The position numbers and the translations under genes were made by a program. From positions 147,306 to 211,305 of the forward strand of contig SKKN01000035.1 of assembly GCA_007121455.1 (NCBI GenBank): DNA of 64,000 nucleotides, given 5' to 3'. Origin of the DNA: Gemmatimonadota bacterium. Its GTDB lineage: Bacteria; Gemmatimonadota; Gemmatimonadetes; Longimicrobiales; Gaopeijiaceae. The notes under the pieces are model-generated. The model did no database searches, was not told the origin of the DNA, and saw nothing but the letters and a program-made list of their open reading frames with translations. Every line of letters starts with the position of its first letter. The first letter of the stretch is position 1. Shown piece after piece: positions 51,511 to 60,892 of the stretch.

Positions 51511-52755
51511 ATGACCATAGAGCAGACCTACTTCCGGAAGGGTTTCGGCCTCAAGTCGGAGGTCCAGCCCCTCATCGACGCCGAGTACCAGTCCGCCCTC
51601 GTGGAGCAGATCCGGGCGGAGGGATACCGAAAGACCTTCGGAGACGTCACCGTTCGATTGGCCGAGGAATTCGGGTTCTGCTACGGGGTCGACCGTGCCG
51701 TGGATTACGCGTACGAGACCCGGGCCAAGTTCCCGGACAAACGTGTATACCTGGTAGGGGAGATCATCCACAATCCGCACGTCAACAAGCGCATGACGGA
51801 CATGGAGATCGAGTTCATCCATCCGGACGACGACGGGAACTTCGATTTCTCTCACGTCACCAAGGATGACGCCGTGTTGATTCCGGCGTTCGGGGTGACG
51901 ATGGCTGCGTTCGAGGAGCTCAAGAAGATCGGGTGCGTGCTCGTGGACACGACGTGCGGCTCCGTCCTCCTCGTCTGGAAGCGGGTCGAAAGCTACGCGA
52001 AGGACGGCTTCACGGCGCTGATCCATGGCAAGTACACACACGAGGAAAGCCGAGCCACGGCCTCGCAGGTGAACAAGCACCCCCAGGGGAAGTACCTCAT
52101 CGTCCGGGACATGGACGAGGCGATGGTCGTCTGCGACTACATCGCCAAGCGCCCTGGCCACATTTCGCGTGAGGACTTCCTCCTACGCTTTGGCATGAAG
52201 GCCTCCCCGGGCTTCGATCCGGACCGGGACCTCGAGCGGATGGGCGTGGCAAATCAGACGACGATGCTCGCGAACGAGTCGATGGCGATTGGAGCGAAGC
52301 TCAGGGAAGCCGTCTTCGAGGCTCACGGGGCGGAGCACACCGAAGAGAATTTCCGCTCGTTCGGAACGATCTGTTCCGCCACTCAGGAGCGGCAGGATGC
52401 GGTGGTGAAGATGATGGAGACGCCACCGGACATCATGGTGGTCATCGGGGGGTACAACTCCTCAAACACGAACAATCTTGCCCACATGTGCCGGCAGCAC
52501 ACCCGCACGTTCCACGTGGAGGACTCGATTTGCGTGGACGCGAACACGGGCACGATCCGGCACAAGCCGGAGATCGACGTCCACGCACCCGAGGTGGCCG
52601 AGGAAGATTGGATGCCGGAGGGTCCGTTCGAGCTGGGGATCACCGCCGGCGCCTCGACACCGAACAACAAGATCGGAGACGCGCTCCTCCGCGTGCTCGC
52701 GATCCGCGGGGTATCGGTTCCGGAGATGGACCGGGAAGCCGCCCCTACGAGTTGA
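51511..52755 (+). CDS. ispH: 4-hydroxy-3-methylbut-2-enyl diphosphate reductase, long form
   Basis: 414 residues from ATG 51511. The Fe-S cysteines are C57 (EFGFCYGVDRAV), C149 (TTCGSV) and C288 (GTICSAT). Substrate-binding segments GGYNSSNTNN and GASTPNNK match. At 414 residues with an N-terminal ~45-residue extension it is the plant/cyanobacterial form, not the ~315-residue E. coli type. It makes isoprenoid precursors in the last MEP-pathway step. No other MEP gene is in the window. Confidence 0.93.
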   Translation: MTIEQTYFRKGFGLKSEVQPLIDAEYQSALVEQIRAEGYRKTFGDVTVRLAEEFGFCYGVDRAVDYAYETRAKFPDKRVYLVGEIIHNPHVNKRMTDMEIEFIHPDDDGNFDFSHVTKDDAVLIPAFGVTMAAFEELKKIGCVLVDTTCGSVLLVWKRVESYAKDGFTALIHGKYTHEESRATASQVNKHPQGKYLIVRDMDEAMVVCDYIAKRPGHISREDFLLRFGMKASPGFDPDRDLERMGVANQTTMLANESMAIGAKLREAVFEAHGAEHTEENFRSFGTICSATQERQDAVVKMMETPPDIMVVIGGYNSSNTNNLAHMCRQHTRTFHVEDSICVDANTGTIRHKPEIDVHAPEVAEEDWMPEGPFELGITAGASTPNNKIGDALLRVLAIRGVSVPEMDREAAPTS

Positions 52756-52797
52756 CGCCCCACAGCTCGACAGGGCCCCCGGAGGGCTTTCTTCGCC

Positions 52798-53310
52798 CTA
52801 CCCTCGCCCCTCCCGGCTCTCTTCCGTACGGCCTACCTGCTTACCGAGCTTCTTGAGCAGCCGGCGAAGCTCCTCCCGCTCGTCGGGCTCCAGGTGCGAC
52901 ACCATCCCCTTCACGAAGGCAGCGTGCGGCGGGAAGACCTCGGAGATCAGCTTGCGGCCTTTCGGGGTGAGCTTTGCCTGGATGACCCGTCGGTCCTCGA
53001 TCGACCGATCCCTGTAGACGAGTCCCTGCTCCTCGAGCCGGTCCATGACGTAGGTCACGTTTCCACCCGTCACCAGGAGCTTCTCGGCCAGCTCCCCGAG
53101 CGAGAGTGGGCCGAGGTGATGGAGCGCCTCGAGGATCCCGAACTGCGGAACGGTAAGCCCGTACTCCAGGATCTTTCCCGAAACAACGCGGGAAAAGCTG
53201 AAGTAGCAGCGCGCGAGGGCGATCCAAAGGCGTAGGGCCTCCTCCTCCTCCTCTCCCCAGCTCCGATCCGCCGTTCGTTCCGGATCGGGACCTCCGATGT
53301 CGTCGTTCAT
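52798..53310 (-). CDS. MarR-family transcriptional regulator
   Basis: 170 residues from ATG 53310, with GGAGG nine bases upstream. The winged helix-turn-helix spans LTVPQFGILEALHHLGPLSLGELAEKLLVTGGNVTYVMDRLEEQGLV and RDRSIEDRRVIQAKLTPKG, the MarR signature. It probably binds a small ligand and a palindromic operator. It follows lpd by 115 bases on the same strand and converges with ispH. Whether it regulates the pdh operon is unknown. Confidence 0.9.
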   Translation of the reverse strand: MNDDIGGPDPERTADRSWGEEEEEALRLWIALARCYFSFSRVVSGKILEYGLTVPQFGILEALHHLGPLSLGELAEKLLVTGGNVTYVMDRLEEQGLVYRDRSIEDRRVIQAKLTPKGRKLISEVFPPHAAFVKGMVSHLEPDEREELRRLLKKLGKQVGRTEESREGRG

Positions 53311-53425
53311 CGGGCCTTGCCTCCGGCCGGTGATCTCCGCCCCGGGGCTCCGCGGCGGAAGCGGAGCCTCCCCGCACGCATCCCCTCGCGAGAAGGCCCT
53401 CGTTGCAGCTCCGGACCGCAAGCCG

Positions 53426-54859
53426 TCAGATGTGGATCGCTCGGCCGAGAGAAGCCAGCGCGGCCTCCGCTACCGCTTCCGAGAGCGTCGGATGCGGATG
53501 AATCGCCTTCTCCATTTCCTCGGCGGTCGTTTCCAGGTGACGTCCCACGACGAACTCGGCGATGAGCTCGGTTGCGTGGGGGCCCACGATGTGCGCCCCC
53601 AAAACCTCGGAGTAGCGGCGGTCCCGGATGACCTTGATGAAGCCGTCCGCATCACCGGCCGCGAGGGCCCGGCCGTTTCCGACCCAGGGAAACTTGCCGA
53701 CCTCGATGTCGTATCCCTCCTCCTTCGCCTGCTCTTCCGTCAGGCCCACGGACGCGACTTCGGGGTGGCAGTAGGTGCACGCCGGAATGTTCCTGTAGTC
53801 CACGCCCCCATGCCCCTCACCCGCGATGTGCTCCACGCAGACGATGCCTTCATGCGAGGCCTTGTGGGCGAGCAGCGGTCCACCGGCGCAGTCGCCGACC
53901 GCGTAGACGCCCTTCACCGTCGTCTGCATCCGCTCGTCGATCTCGATCGAGCCGTCCTCCCCCACCGCAACCCCCACCTCGTCCAGGCCGAGATCTTCGG
54001 TGTTCGGAAGCCGTCCGACCGCAGAGAGCACCCGATCGAACTCGAGCGTTTCCTCCTCCCCGTCCGAGTTGTTCAACACCAGCCGAACGCCGGAATCCGT
54101 CGGCTCCGAACTCTTGAGCCGGGCACCGGCAAGGATCCTCATCCCACGCTTCTTGAACACCTTGTGGACATGCGCCGAGACGTCCGCGTCCTCCACCGGA
54201 AGGACCCGATCGAGCGCCTCGATGATCGTGACCTCGCTCCCGAACGCGTCGAAGATGTCGGCGAACTCCATTCCGATCGCACCGGCCCCGACGATCCCGA
54301 GCGACTTCGGAGCCTCCTTCTGGAAGAGGGCGTGGTCCGACGACCAGATCCGTTCCCCATCGATCTGCAGGAAGGGGAGGCTTCGGGGACGGGATCCCGT
54401 GGCGAGCAGGATGTGCCCGGCACGATAGGTCTTCTTCCCGCCGTCCTCGGACTCGACCTCGACCGCCCCATCCCCCGCGAGCCGGCCGAAGCCCTCGATG
54501 TGGGTCACCTTGTTCTTCTTGAAGAGGCCGCCGACGCCCCGGTTGAGCTGCTTCGCGACCGAACGGCTCCGCTCCTGGGCGGGGCCGAGCGACACGGTGT
54601 AGTCCTTGACCTCGATGCCGTGTCCCGAAGCGTGGGCCAGCTGGTTCACGGCGAGGGCGCTCGTGAGCAGCGCCTTCGTCGGGATACAGCCGATGTTCAG
54701 ACAGACCCCGCCGAGCTTGTCCGCCTCGACACAAGCGACCTTCATGCCGAGCTGAGCGGCCCGAATTGCTCCCACGTAGCCTCCCGGTCCTCCCCCCACC
54801 ACGATCAGATCAAAGCTGCTACCGTCCTTGGTGTTTCCGGCCACGCTCCACCTCGTCAT
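53426..54859 (-). CDS. lpd: Dihydrolipoyl dehydrogenase (E3)
   Basis: 477 residues. FAD motif VVGGGPGGYVGAIRAAQLG, redox disulfide C53/C58 in GGVCLNIGCIPTK, NAD motif GIVGAGAIGMEFADI, the FAD motif YAVGDCAGG and C-terminal HPHPTLSEAV with the catalytic histidine are all present. It reoxidises lipoyl groups with NAD+ in pyruvate dehydrogenase. It is the fifth gene of the lipA-pdhABC-lpd unit, 140 bases after pdhC. Confidence 0.95.
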   Translation of the reverse strand: MTRWSVAGNTKDGSSFDLIVVGGGPGGYVGAIRAAQLGMKVACVEADKLGGVCLNIGCIPTKALLTSALAVNQLAHASGHGIEVKDYTVSLGPAQERSRSVAKQLNRGVGGLFKKNKVTHIEGFGRLAGDGAVEVESEDGGKKTYRAGHILLATGSRPRSLPFLQIDGERIWSSDHALFQKEAPKSLGIVGAGAIGMEFADIFDAFGSEVTIIEALDRVLPVEDADVSAHVHKVFKKRGMRILAGARLKSSEPTDSGVRLVLNNSDGEEETLEFDRVLSAVGRLPNTEDLGLDEVGVAVGEDGSIEIDERMQTTVKGVYAVGDCAGGPLLAHKASHEGIVCVEHIAGEGHGGVDYRNIPACTYCHPEVASVGLTEEQAKEEGYDIEVGKFPWVGNGRALAAGDADGFIKVIRDRRYSEVLGAHIVGPHATELIAEFVVGRHLETTAEEMEKAIHPHPTLSEAVAEAALASLGRAIHI

Positions 54860-54999
54860 TTATGGTTCCGGCCCCGGCGCGGGGCGCGATCCTGGTTCAG
54901 GCGCCGGCACAACTTAGAGACGGTGCCGCCTCCTTGCCAGCCCCTTCGCGGGGAAGTGGAAGCCGGACCAGGCTCGCCGGAGAGTCCGGAGGGACGCCG

Positions 55000-56259
55000 C
55001 TACGCGAGGGCGACGAGCGGTTCTTCGAGGATCGCGGTGAGCGTCTGGAGGAAGCGAGAGCCCTGTGCACCGTCGATCACCCGATGGTCGCAGCTCATCG
55101 TCATCTTCATCCGGGGCTTCACCACCACCTCGCCGTCCACGACCACGGCCCGCTCTTCGAGGGCGCCGACGGCCAGGATTCCAGCTTCCGGAGGGTTGAT
55201 CACCGCGGTGAACTCCTCGATCCCGAACATCCCGAGGTTCGAGACGGAGAAGGTGGCGCCGGTGTACTCGTCCGGCTTCAGCTTCTTGTCCCGTGCGCGG
55301 CCGGCCAGCTCCCGGACCTCCTCCGAAATCTCGGCCATACCCTTGAGGTCGGCGTCCCGGACGATCGGCGTGATGAGCCCGTCGTCGATTGCGACGGCGA
55401 CGCCGAGATCGACGCGGTGGAAGCGGCGGATGTGATCACCGCCCCAGTGGGCATTGCACTCGGGGTGCTTCCGCAGGGCGAGCGCGGTCGCTTTGAGCAC
55501 GATGTCGTTGTAGGAGACCTTCTTCCCCTCTGCTTCGAGCCGTGCGTTCACCCTCGCTCTTGCGTCCACCGCGCGGCTCATGTCGACGTCCACGGTGAGG
55601 AAGAAGTGGGGAACGGGTCCGATCGACTCGACGAGGCGCTTCGCGATCGCCTTCCGCATCTGCGACAGCTTCACGTCCTCGTACTCCGCATCCGGCCTCG
55701 CGCGCGGAGCCGGCGGCCCCTTCTCGAGCGCCGCCTCGATGTCGCTCTTCACGATCCGGCCACCGGGGCCGCTTCCCTGGACCTCGGAGAGCGCCACACC
55801 CCCTTCTTCGGCGAGCCGTCGAGCGAGCGGGGATGCTTTGACCCTCCCGTCCACCGAGGTGTCCTTCTCCTCAGCCGCCGTCCCGGCAGGAACCTTCTTC
55901 CCCACAGCCGCTTCCTCGTCGCCCTCCTGCGGCTCCTCACGGGCCTCCGCCCTCGGGCCCTCGTCTTCGCCGTCGCCCGAAGGCGTGGGAGCCTCCCGAT
56001 CCAGATCGCCGATGTCCTCGTCCTCTTCGGCGATGACTCCGATGACCTCACCCACAGAAGCGGTCCCACCCTCCTGAAGGAGGATCTTCCGCAGGGTCCC
56101 GTCCCCACGTGCCACGAGCTCCATCGTGGCCTTGTCCGTCTCGATCTCGGCGATCACCTCGCCACTGGAGACCGTGTCCCCCTCCGACTTGAGCCACTTG
56201 ACGACCTGACCCTCCTCCATGGTGGGAGAGAGCGCCTCCATATGGACCTTGGTTGCCAT
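55000..56259 (-). CDS. pdhC: Pyruvate dehydrogenase E2, dihydrolipoamide acetyltransferase
   Basis: 419 residues. One lipoyl domain with lysine K43 in EIETDKATMEL, an acidic Pro/Glu linker (~85-135), a peripheral-subunit-binding domain (VKASPLARRLAEEGGVAL), then the catalytic acetyltransferase domain ending in SCDHRVIDGAQG (HxxxDG). It forms the complex core and links E1 to E3. A single lipoyl domain fits a bacterial Gram-positive/mitochondrial-type E2. Codons and spacing fit an operon with pdhB. Confidence 0.95.
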   Translation of the reverse strand: MATKVHMEALSPTMEEGQVVKWLKSEGDTVSSGEVIAEIETDKATMELVARGDGTLRKILLQEGGTASVGEVIGVIAEEDEDIGDLDREAPTPSGDGEDEGPRAEAREEPQEGDEEAAVGKKVPAGTAAEEKDTSVDGRVKASPLARRLAEEGGVALSEVQGSGPGGRIVKSDIEAALEKGPPAPRARPDAEYEDVKLSQMRKAIAKRLVESIGPVPHFFLTVDVDMSRAVDARARVNARLEAEGKKVSYNDIVLKATALALRKHPECNAHWGGDHIRRFHRVDLGVAVAIDDGLITPIVRDADLKGMAEISEEVRELAGRARDKKLKPDEYTGATFSVSNLGMFGIEEFTAVINPPEAGILAVGALEERAVVVDGEVVVKPRMKMTMSCDHRVIDGAQGSRFLQTLTAILEEPLVALA

Positions 56260-56334
56260 CGGTTCTCCGACTTGGTCTGATCTTGTCTGGTATGGGAGCG
56301 TATCGGCGGCCGGAATCGACTCCGGCGGGCCGGA

Positions 56335-57318
56335 TCAGCTCCGGTAGAGGACCCGGTTGCAGGCCTCCACGACCCGGTCCGCGCTCGGCTTCGCCAGCTG
56401 TTCGAGGTTTTTCGCGTACGGCATGGGAATATCCGCCTGGGTGACGCGGAGCACCGGCGCGTCCAGGTGATCGAATGCCTCCTCCTGGATCACGGAGATG
56501 ATCTGCGTGCCGACCCCCACGAACGGCCACCCCTCCTCGAGGTACACCGCGCGATTCGTCTTCCGGACCGTCTCGAGGATCGCATCCACGTCGAGCGGCC
56601 GGATCGAGCGGAGATCGAGAACCTCCACGTCGACCCCCTCCTTCTCCAGCTTCGCGGCCGCCTGGAGCGCGAGGTGAACGGGCGCGCCATGGGTGATGAG
56701 CGAGACATCCGATCCCTCCCGTTTCACCTCCGCTTTCCCGAGCGGAACGACATGGTCTCCATCGGGCACTTCGCCCTTCAGGTTGTAGAGAAGCTCGCCC
56801 TCCATGACGGCCACCGGGTCGCCGTCACGAATCGCGGCTTTCAGAAGGCCCTTCGCGTCGGCCGGAGTCGCGGGCGCCACGACCTTGACCCCCGGGGCAT
56901 GCACGTACCAGGTGTGCGCGGCCTGGGAATGCTGGGCGGACAGCTGAAGCGCAGCGCCGGTCGGGCCGCGGAAGACGATCGGGACGGAGATCTGCCCACC
57001 CGACATGTACAGCATCTTCGCGGCGGAGTTGATGACCTGGTCCAGGGCGAGGAGAGAGAAGTTGAAGGTCATGAACTCGATCACGGGTCGAAGGCCGACC
57101 ATCGCCGCCCCCACCCCGAGCCCGGCGAACCCGAGCTCGGAGATCGGGGTGTCGACCACGCGACGGTCGTCGAACCGTTCGAGCAGGCCCTTCGACACCT
57201 TGTAGGCGCCGTCGTACTCGGCAACCTCCTCTCCCATGAGGAAGACCGAGTCGTCCCGGTCCATCTCTTCCGCGAGGGCTTGGTTCAGAGCTTCTCTATA
57301 TGTGATCTCCGCCATCAT
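56335..57318 (-). CDS. pdhB: Pyruvate dehydrogenase E1 beta subunit
   Basis: 327 residues. TYREALNQALAEEMDRDDSVFLMGEEV, GLGVGAAMVGLRPVIEFMTFNFSL and SQAAHTWYVHAPGVKVVAPATP are typical of the E1 beta family, and EEGWPFVGVGTQI follows. With E1 alpha it forms the heterotetramer that decarboxylates pyruvate. It lies between pdhA and pdhC. Confidence 0.95.
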   Translation of the reverse strand: MMAEITYREALNQALAEEMDRDDSVFLMGEEVAEYDGAYKVSKGLLERFDDRRVVDTPISELGFAGLGVGAAMVGLRPVIEFMTFNFSLLALDQVINSAAKMLYMSGGQISVPIVFRGPTGAALQLSAQHSQAAHTWYVHAPGVKVVAPATPADAKGLLKAAIRDGDPVAVMEGELLYNLKGEVPDGDHVVPLGKAEVKREGSDVSLITHGAPVHLALQAAAKLEKEGVDVEVLDLRSIRPLDVDAILETVRKTNRAVYLEEGWPFVGVGTQIISVIQEEAFDHLDAPVLRVTQADIPMPYAKNLEQLAKPSADRVVEACNRVLYRS

Positions 57319-57381
57319 CGTCGTCCCGTTCGATTGACTTTCGGAATCGCTTCGGCCTAAGGAGCATGTGCCTCCCTTGGC

Positions 57382-58476
57382 TCAGCGCTCCCTTCCGTCC
57401 AGGAAGAGCCGTCCGTGCTGGTTCAGCTCGGCGTACACGTCGTCGTACAAGTCGTCCTGGGAAGGAGGAGGCGATCCATCCGCGAACTCGGCCGCTTCCC
57501 CCACCTCGGCCTTCACCTCCGCATCCATCTTCTCGAGCTCTTCCTGCGTCATGAGGTCGGCGTCGAAAAGCCGTTCCTTCAGGAGCAGGATCGGGTCCTC
57601 ACCCTTCTGCTTCGCGTCGAGCTCCTCGCGCGTCCGGTACGTCCCGGCGACAGGGTCCGACATGGAGTGGCCCTTGAAGCGGTAGGTCTGTGCCTCGACG
57701 AACTGGGGACCGGCGCCTTTGCGGACCTCCTCGACCAGATCCCGCGTGAAGGAGTAGACCTCGAGCGCGTCCTGCCCGTTCACCACATGTCCCGGAATGC
57801 CGTACGCGCAGGACCGCTGGACGATCGGTGTGGCGGAAACCCGCTCGATGTGCGTCCCCATCCCGTACTCGTTGTTCTCCACGACGTAGATGACGGGGAG
57901 CTTCCAGACCGCGGACATGTTGAGTGCTTCGTGGAAGGCGCCCTGGTTCACGGCCGCGTCCCCGAGGAAGCACACGCAGACTCCGTCCTCCTCCCGGTAA
58001 CGGATCTTCCAGCCGAAACCGGCTGCGAGCGGCACCTGGGCGCCCACGATCCCATGGCCGCCCATGAACCCCTTTTCCACGTCGAAGAGGTGCATCGAGC
58101 CGCCTTTGCCCTTCGAACAGCCGTCGCTGCGGCCGTACAGCTCCGCCATGGCCTCCTTCGCACCCATCCCCTTCGCGAGCGCCTGCGTATGCTCGCGGTA
58201 GGTGGAGATCACGTAATCGTCCTGGCGGAGAGGCTTGATGAACCCGAGGGCAACCGCTTCCTGGCCGATGTGGAGGTGGCAGAAGCCACCGATCTTCCCG
58301 ATCGCGTAGGCTTCCTCCGCCTTCTCCTCGAAACGGCGGTAGAGGAGCATCTCCCGCATGAAGCCGTGCAGCTCGTCCCGGGAGAAGTCATCGACCGGGG
58401 GTGAGGATGCGCGCGATACGTCGGATTCGTCGGTCTTCTCGGATTCGCCCGTCTTCGTTTTCGCCATCTTTGTCAC
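57382..58476 (-). CDS. pdhA: Pyruvate dehydrogenase E1 alpha subunit
   Basis: 364 residues. The TPP/Mg motif GDAAVNQGAFHEALN...VVENNEYGMGTH and GKGGSMHLFDVEKGFMGGHG are diagnostic. The regulatory serine region appears as RFKGHSMSDP. Two starts compete: GTG 58476, with AAGGAG five bases upstream, and ATG 58467, with GGAG eight bases upstream. The first ~25 residues are charged and poorly conserved. It follows lipA by nine bases. TPP-dependent decarboxylation of pyruvate is the role. Confidence 0.95.
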   Translation of the reverse strand: MTKMAKTKTGESEKTDESDVSRASSPPVDDFSRDELHGFMREMLLYRRFEEKAEEAYAIGKIGGFCHLHIGQEAVALGFIKPLRQDDYVISTYREHTQALAKGMGAKEAMAELYGRSDGCSKGKGGSMHLFDVEKGFMGGHGIVGAQVPLAAGFGWKIRYREEDGVCVCFLGDAAVNQGAFHEALNMSAVWKLPVIYVVENNEYGMGTHIERVSATPIVQRSCAYGIPGHVVNGQDALEVYSFTRDLVEEVRKGAGPQFVEAQTYRFKGHSMSDPVAGTYRTREELDAKQKGEDPILLLKERLFDADLMTQEELEKMDAEVKAEVGEAAEFADGSPPPSQDDLYDDVYAELNQHGRLFLDGRER

Positions 58477-58485
58477 TCCATCTCC

Positions 58486-59577
58486 TTACGCGTCTCGTGA
58501 TCGGTCCAGCTCAATCTGCACCAGGTTCGGCACAGGCACCTCCGCCGGTGCAGGCACGTCCGCCTCGAGGACGCCCTGGATCCTCCCCGGACCTCCCGCC
58601 TCCAATTCGCGGGCCTGCTCCTTCGCATGGTAGCTGGAGCGCACGAGAGCGCCCGACTCCACGTGCCGGAATCCGTACTCCTCCTCACCCACCCTCTTCC
58701 AATGGGCGAACTCCTCGGGTGTCACCCACCGGGCCACTGGAATGTGTTGCGGCGACGGGCGAAGGTACTGACCGAGGGTAAGGATGTCGACTGCAGCCTC
58801 GCGGAGGTCCTCCATCGCCTGCCGGAGCTCCTCTTCCCGCTCTCCCATGCCGAGGATGATGCCGGTCTTGGTGAGCCGGGTGGCGTCGATGCGCTTTGCG
58901 GCGCCGAGATAGGAGATGGAGCGCCAGTAACGGCCCCCGGGACGAACCTCGGGGTGGAGCCGCTCGACGGTCTCCAGGTTGTGCCCGAGGATCTCGGGTC
59001 CGGCGTCCATGACCGCTTTCAGCGCCCCTTCGTCTCCCTTGAAGTCCGGGATCAGCACCTCGACCGAGCAGTCCGGTAGCCGCAACTTCACCTCACGGAT
59101 CGTCTCGGCGTAGATCCCCGCGCCGCCGTCGGACAGCTCGTCCCTGTTCACGCTCGTGATCACAACGTGCTCGAGGCCCATCGCCTCGACCGTCTCCGCA
59201 ACCCGGCGGGGCTCGTCCTCGTCGAGCTCGGTCGGCATGCCATGGGCGACCGCGCAGTACTTGCACGCGCGCGTGCAGACATCCCCCAGAATCATGAAGG
59301 TGGCGGTGCCCGCCTCCCAACACTCGCCGATGTTCGGACAGTCGGCCTCCTCGCACACCGTGTGCAGCTCCTGCGTGCGCATGAGCCGCTTGAGCCTACG
59401 GTACTGCTCCCCGCCGCGGGAAGGGACCTTCATCCATTTCGGTTTCCGACCCGTGATCGGGACCGTATCGAGGCCGTCGTGGGCTCGGATGCTGGAGCTC
59501 CCCTTCGGCTTGACGATCCCCGAATCCTTCTCCCCGGGCGCGTATCCTCCGGGCTTCTTCCACGCTGTTTCCGCCAC
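58486..59577 (-). CDS. lipA: Lipoyl synthase
   Basis: 363 residues. The auxiliary cluster cysteines C75, C80 and C86 (CEEADCPNIGEC) and the radical SAM motif C101/C105/C108 (CTRACKYC) are present, and VRSSYHA near the end gives the auxiliary-cluster serine. It inserts sulfur at C6 and C8 of octanoyl-E2, making the lipoyl group needed by PdhC encoded two genes later. Placing lipA first in the pdh operon couples cofactor and enzyme. Confidence 0.96.
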   Translation of the reverse strand: MAETAWKKPGGYAPGEKDSGIVKPKGSSSIRAHDGLDTVPITGRKPKWMKVPSRGGEQYRRLKRLMRTQELHTVCEEADCPNIGECWEAGTATFMILGDVCTRACKYCAVAHGMPTELDEDEPRRVAETVEAMGLEHVVITSVNRDELSDGGAGIYAETIREVKLRLPDCSVEVLIPDFKGDEGALKAVMDAGPEILGHNLETVERLHPEVRPGGRYWRSISYLGAAKRIDATRLTKTGIILGMGEREEELRQAMEDLREAAVDILTLGQYLRPSPQHIPVARWVTPEEFAHWKRVGEEEYGFRHVESGALVRSSYHAKEQARELEAGGPGRIQGVLEADVPAPAEVPVPNLVQIELDRSRDA

Positions 59578-59764
59578 GCTTCACTCCCTTGCTCTTCGAC
59601 CTCACCATCTCCCAAATGATCGACCGCGACCGTGCGGCCGATATCCCCGCTTTGCAATAATAGATCCAAAAAAAAAGCCCCTTCACTCGCCGACGCGGAG
59701 GAACTCTACCGCTCCGTGCAGCAGGACGCGGCGCCTCGCCGGTCCGGCGTGGAGGGTGACGACA

Positions 59765-59794
59765 ATCATAGCACCGGCGCGGGAAAGGGGGCAA
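59765..59794 (-). promoter_or_regulatory. Candidate sigma70 promoter for lipA-pdh operon
   Basis: On the minus strand -35 TTGCCC (59794-59789), 18-base spacer, -10 TATGAT (59770-59765). The leader to the lipA ATG would be ~180 bases and includes a run of nine T (minus strand, 59668-59676). The 288-base gap holds no gene I can support. Confidence 0.5.
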
Positions 59795-59865
59795 CCGAAC
59801 CGCCGGGAATCCCCGGTGGAGCAACAAGTTATGCCGGCGCGCCGCGCGAATGTCCCCCTCGAAGC

Positions 59866-60654
59866 TCACCCTTCGGGATGGTCCTCCAGGAAGTCGAGCG
59901 CGTCCGAGAGGATGCTCGCCATGAGGGGGGAATGCTCCTCGTACTCCGGCAACCCTCGTTGGGCCTCGTCGTCGAAGACCTCCGCGAGATGGGCGTAGTA
60001 GCCCCGTGCCGCAGCGGTGTCCCCCAACTCGACCGCGGCTTCGGCGGCCGCGGAGAGGTTCAGGAGGTGGTCCGGATGCTCCTGGAGGGCGGCTTCCGCG
60101 GTCGCCCGGGCCCGTTCGTAATCCCCCGCGAGGCGCTGGAGGAGTGAAAGGTGGAAGTGCCCGTCCGCATCGAGAGGACGGGCGAGCTCGTAGGCGTCGA
60201 TCGCCATCGGAAGGAAACTCTCCACCTCCGCGGTGTCACCTACGGAGACCCCTTCCATGACCCGGTTGTACAACCGGTCGGCAGCCTCCCGGGGAGTCAT
60301 GGTCGACAGATCCACACCGGGCGCCGGACCGAGGGCCTCGACGGGGGCAGCGGGCCCTGGCTGAGCGGGCTCCTCGCCATCCCCTCTCGGGAACGCGACC
60401 AATACGAGGACCACGACGAGCAACCCTCCGGCGATCCACCACGCAACGTCACCCCGCTTGTCCCCCTTCGCCGCCTCGTCTCCGACCGCGGCCTCCTCCG
60501 CTTGCGCCTGCAAAGACGTCCCGCACGAGGTGCAGAACCGGGAACCGGCGGACACCTGGGCACCGCACGAGGAACAGGCACGGCGCACGAGGTTCGCACC
60601 GCAGGAAGGGCAGAAGTTTCCCTCTCCTTCCGTGCCGCATCGGCTACATTTCAT
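59866..60654 (-). CDS. Double zinc-ribbon membrane protein with TPR-like C-terminal part
   Basis: 262 residues. Cysteine knuckles CSRCG, CPSCG, CSSCG and CTSCG in the first 45 residues form two zinc ribbons, followed by one membrane helix (about 71-87). The C-terminal ~150 residues are helical with repeat-like segments (FHLSLLQRLAGDYERARATAEAAL and LNLSAAAEAAVELGDTAAARGYY) typical of TPR. Orientation places the zinc ribbons inside and the TPR part outside. Function unknown. It is divergent from the outer-membrane barrel gene. Confidence 0.7.
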   Translation of the reverse strand: MKCSRCGTEGEGNFCPSCGANLVRRACSSCGAQVSAGSRFCTSCGTSLQAQAEEAAVGDEAAKGDKRGDVAWWIAGGLLVVVLVLVAFPRGDGEEPAQPGPAAPVEALGPAPGVDLSTMTPREAADRLYNRVMEGVSVGDTAEVESFLPMAIDAYELARPLDADGHFHLSLLQRLAGDYERARATAEAALQEHPDHLLNLSAAAEAAVELGDTAAARGYYAHLAEVFDDEAQRGLPEYEEHSPLMASILSDALDFLEDHPEG

Positions 60655-60892
60655 GAGTTGCTACCTCGCCCAACCGTCCACGGATCGATCATTCGCGAGC
60701 GAGGAAGTATAACGATCGACGTCGGCTGTAGCGTAGTCCCCCGAGGGTCTGCCGTCTCGTCCTCAGGATCGCCGCTGACACAACCAGGGCTCGTGCTGCG
60801 TACGGAGGTATGTCTGGTTCAGGGGGCGGCGTGCGGCGCCGGGGCCCCGTGGTTTCCTCGAAGGACTGCGAAGGGGCAGGGAGGAGCGCAGC

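Noticed and set aside
52769..52790. Intrinsic terminator between ispH and the MarR gene
   Set aside because: Only a 4-5 bp stem with weak T-tract; too weak to call.
60655..60892. Divergent promoter between the zinc-ribbon/TPR gene and the barrel gene
   Set aside because: A TATAAC/TATACT-like box is present but I found no acceptable -35 box at the proper distance on either strand.
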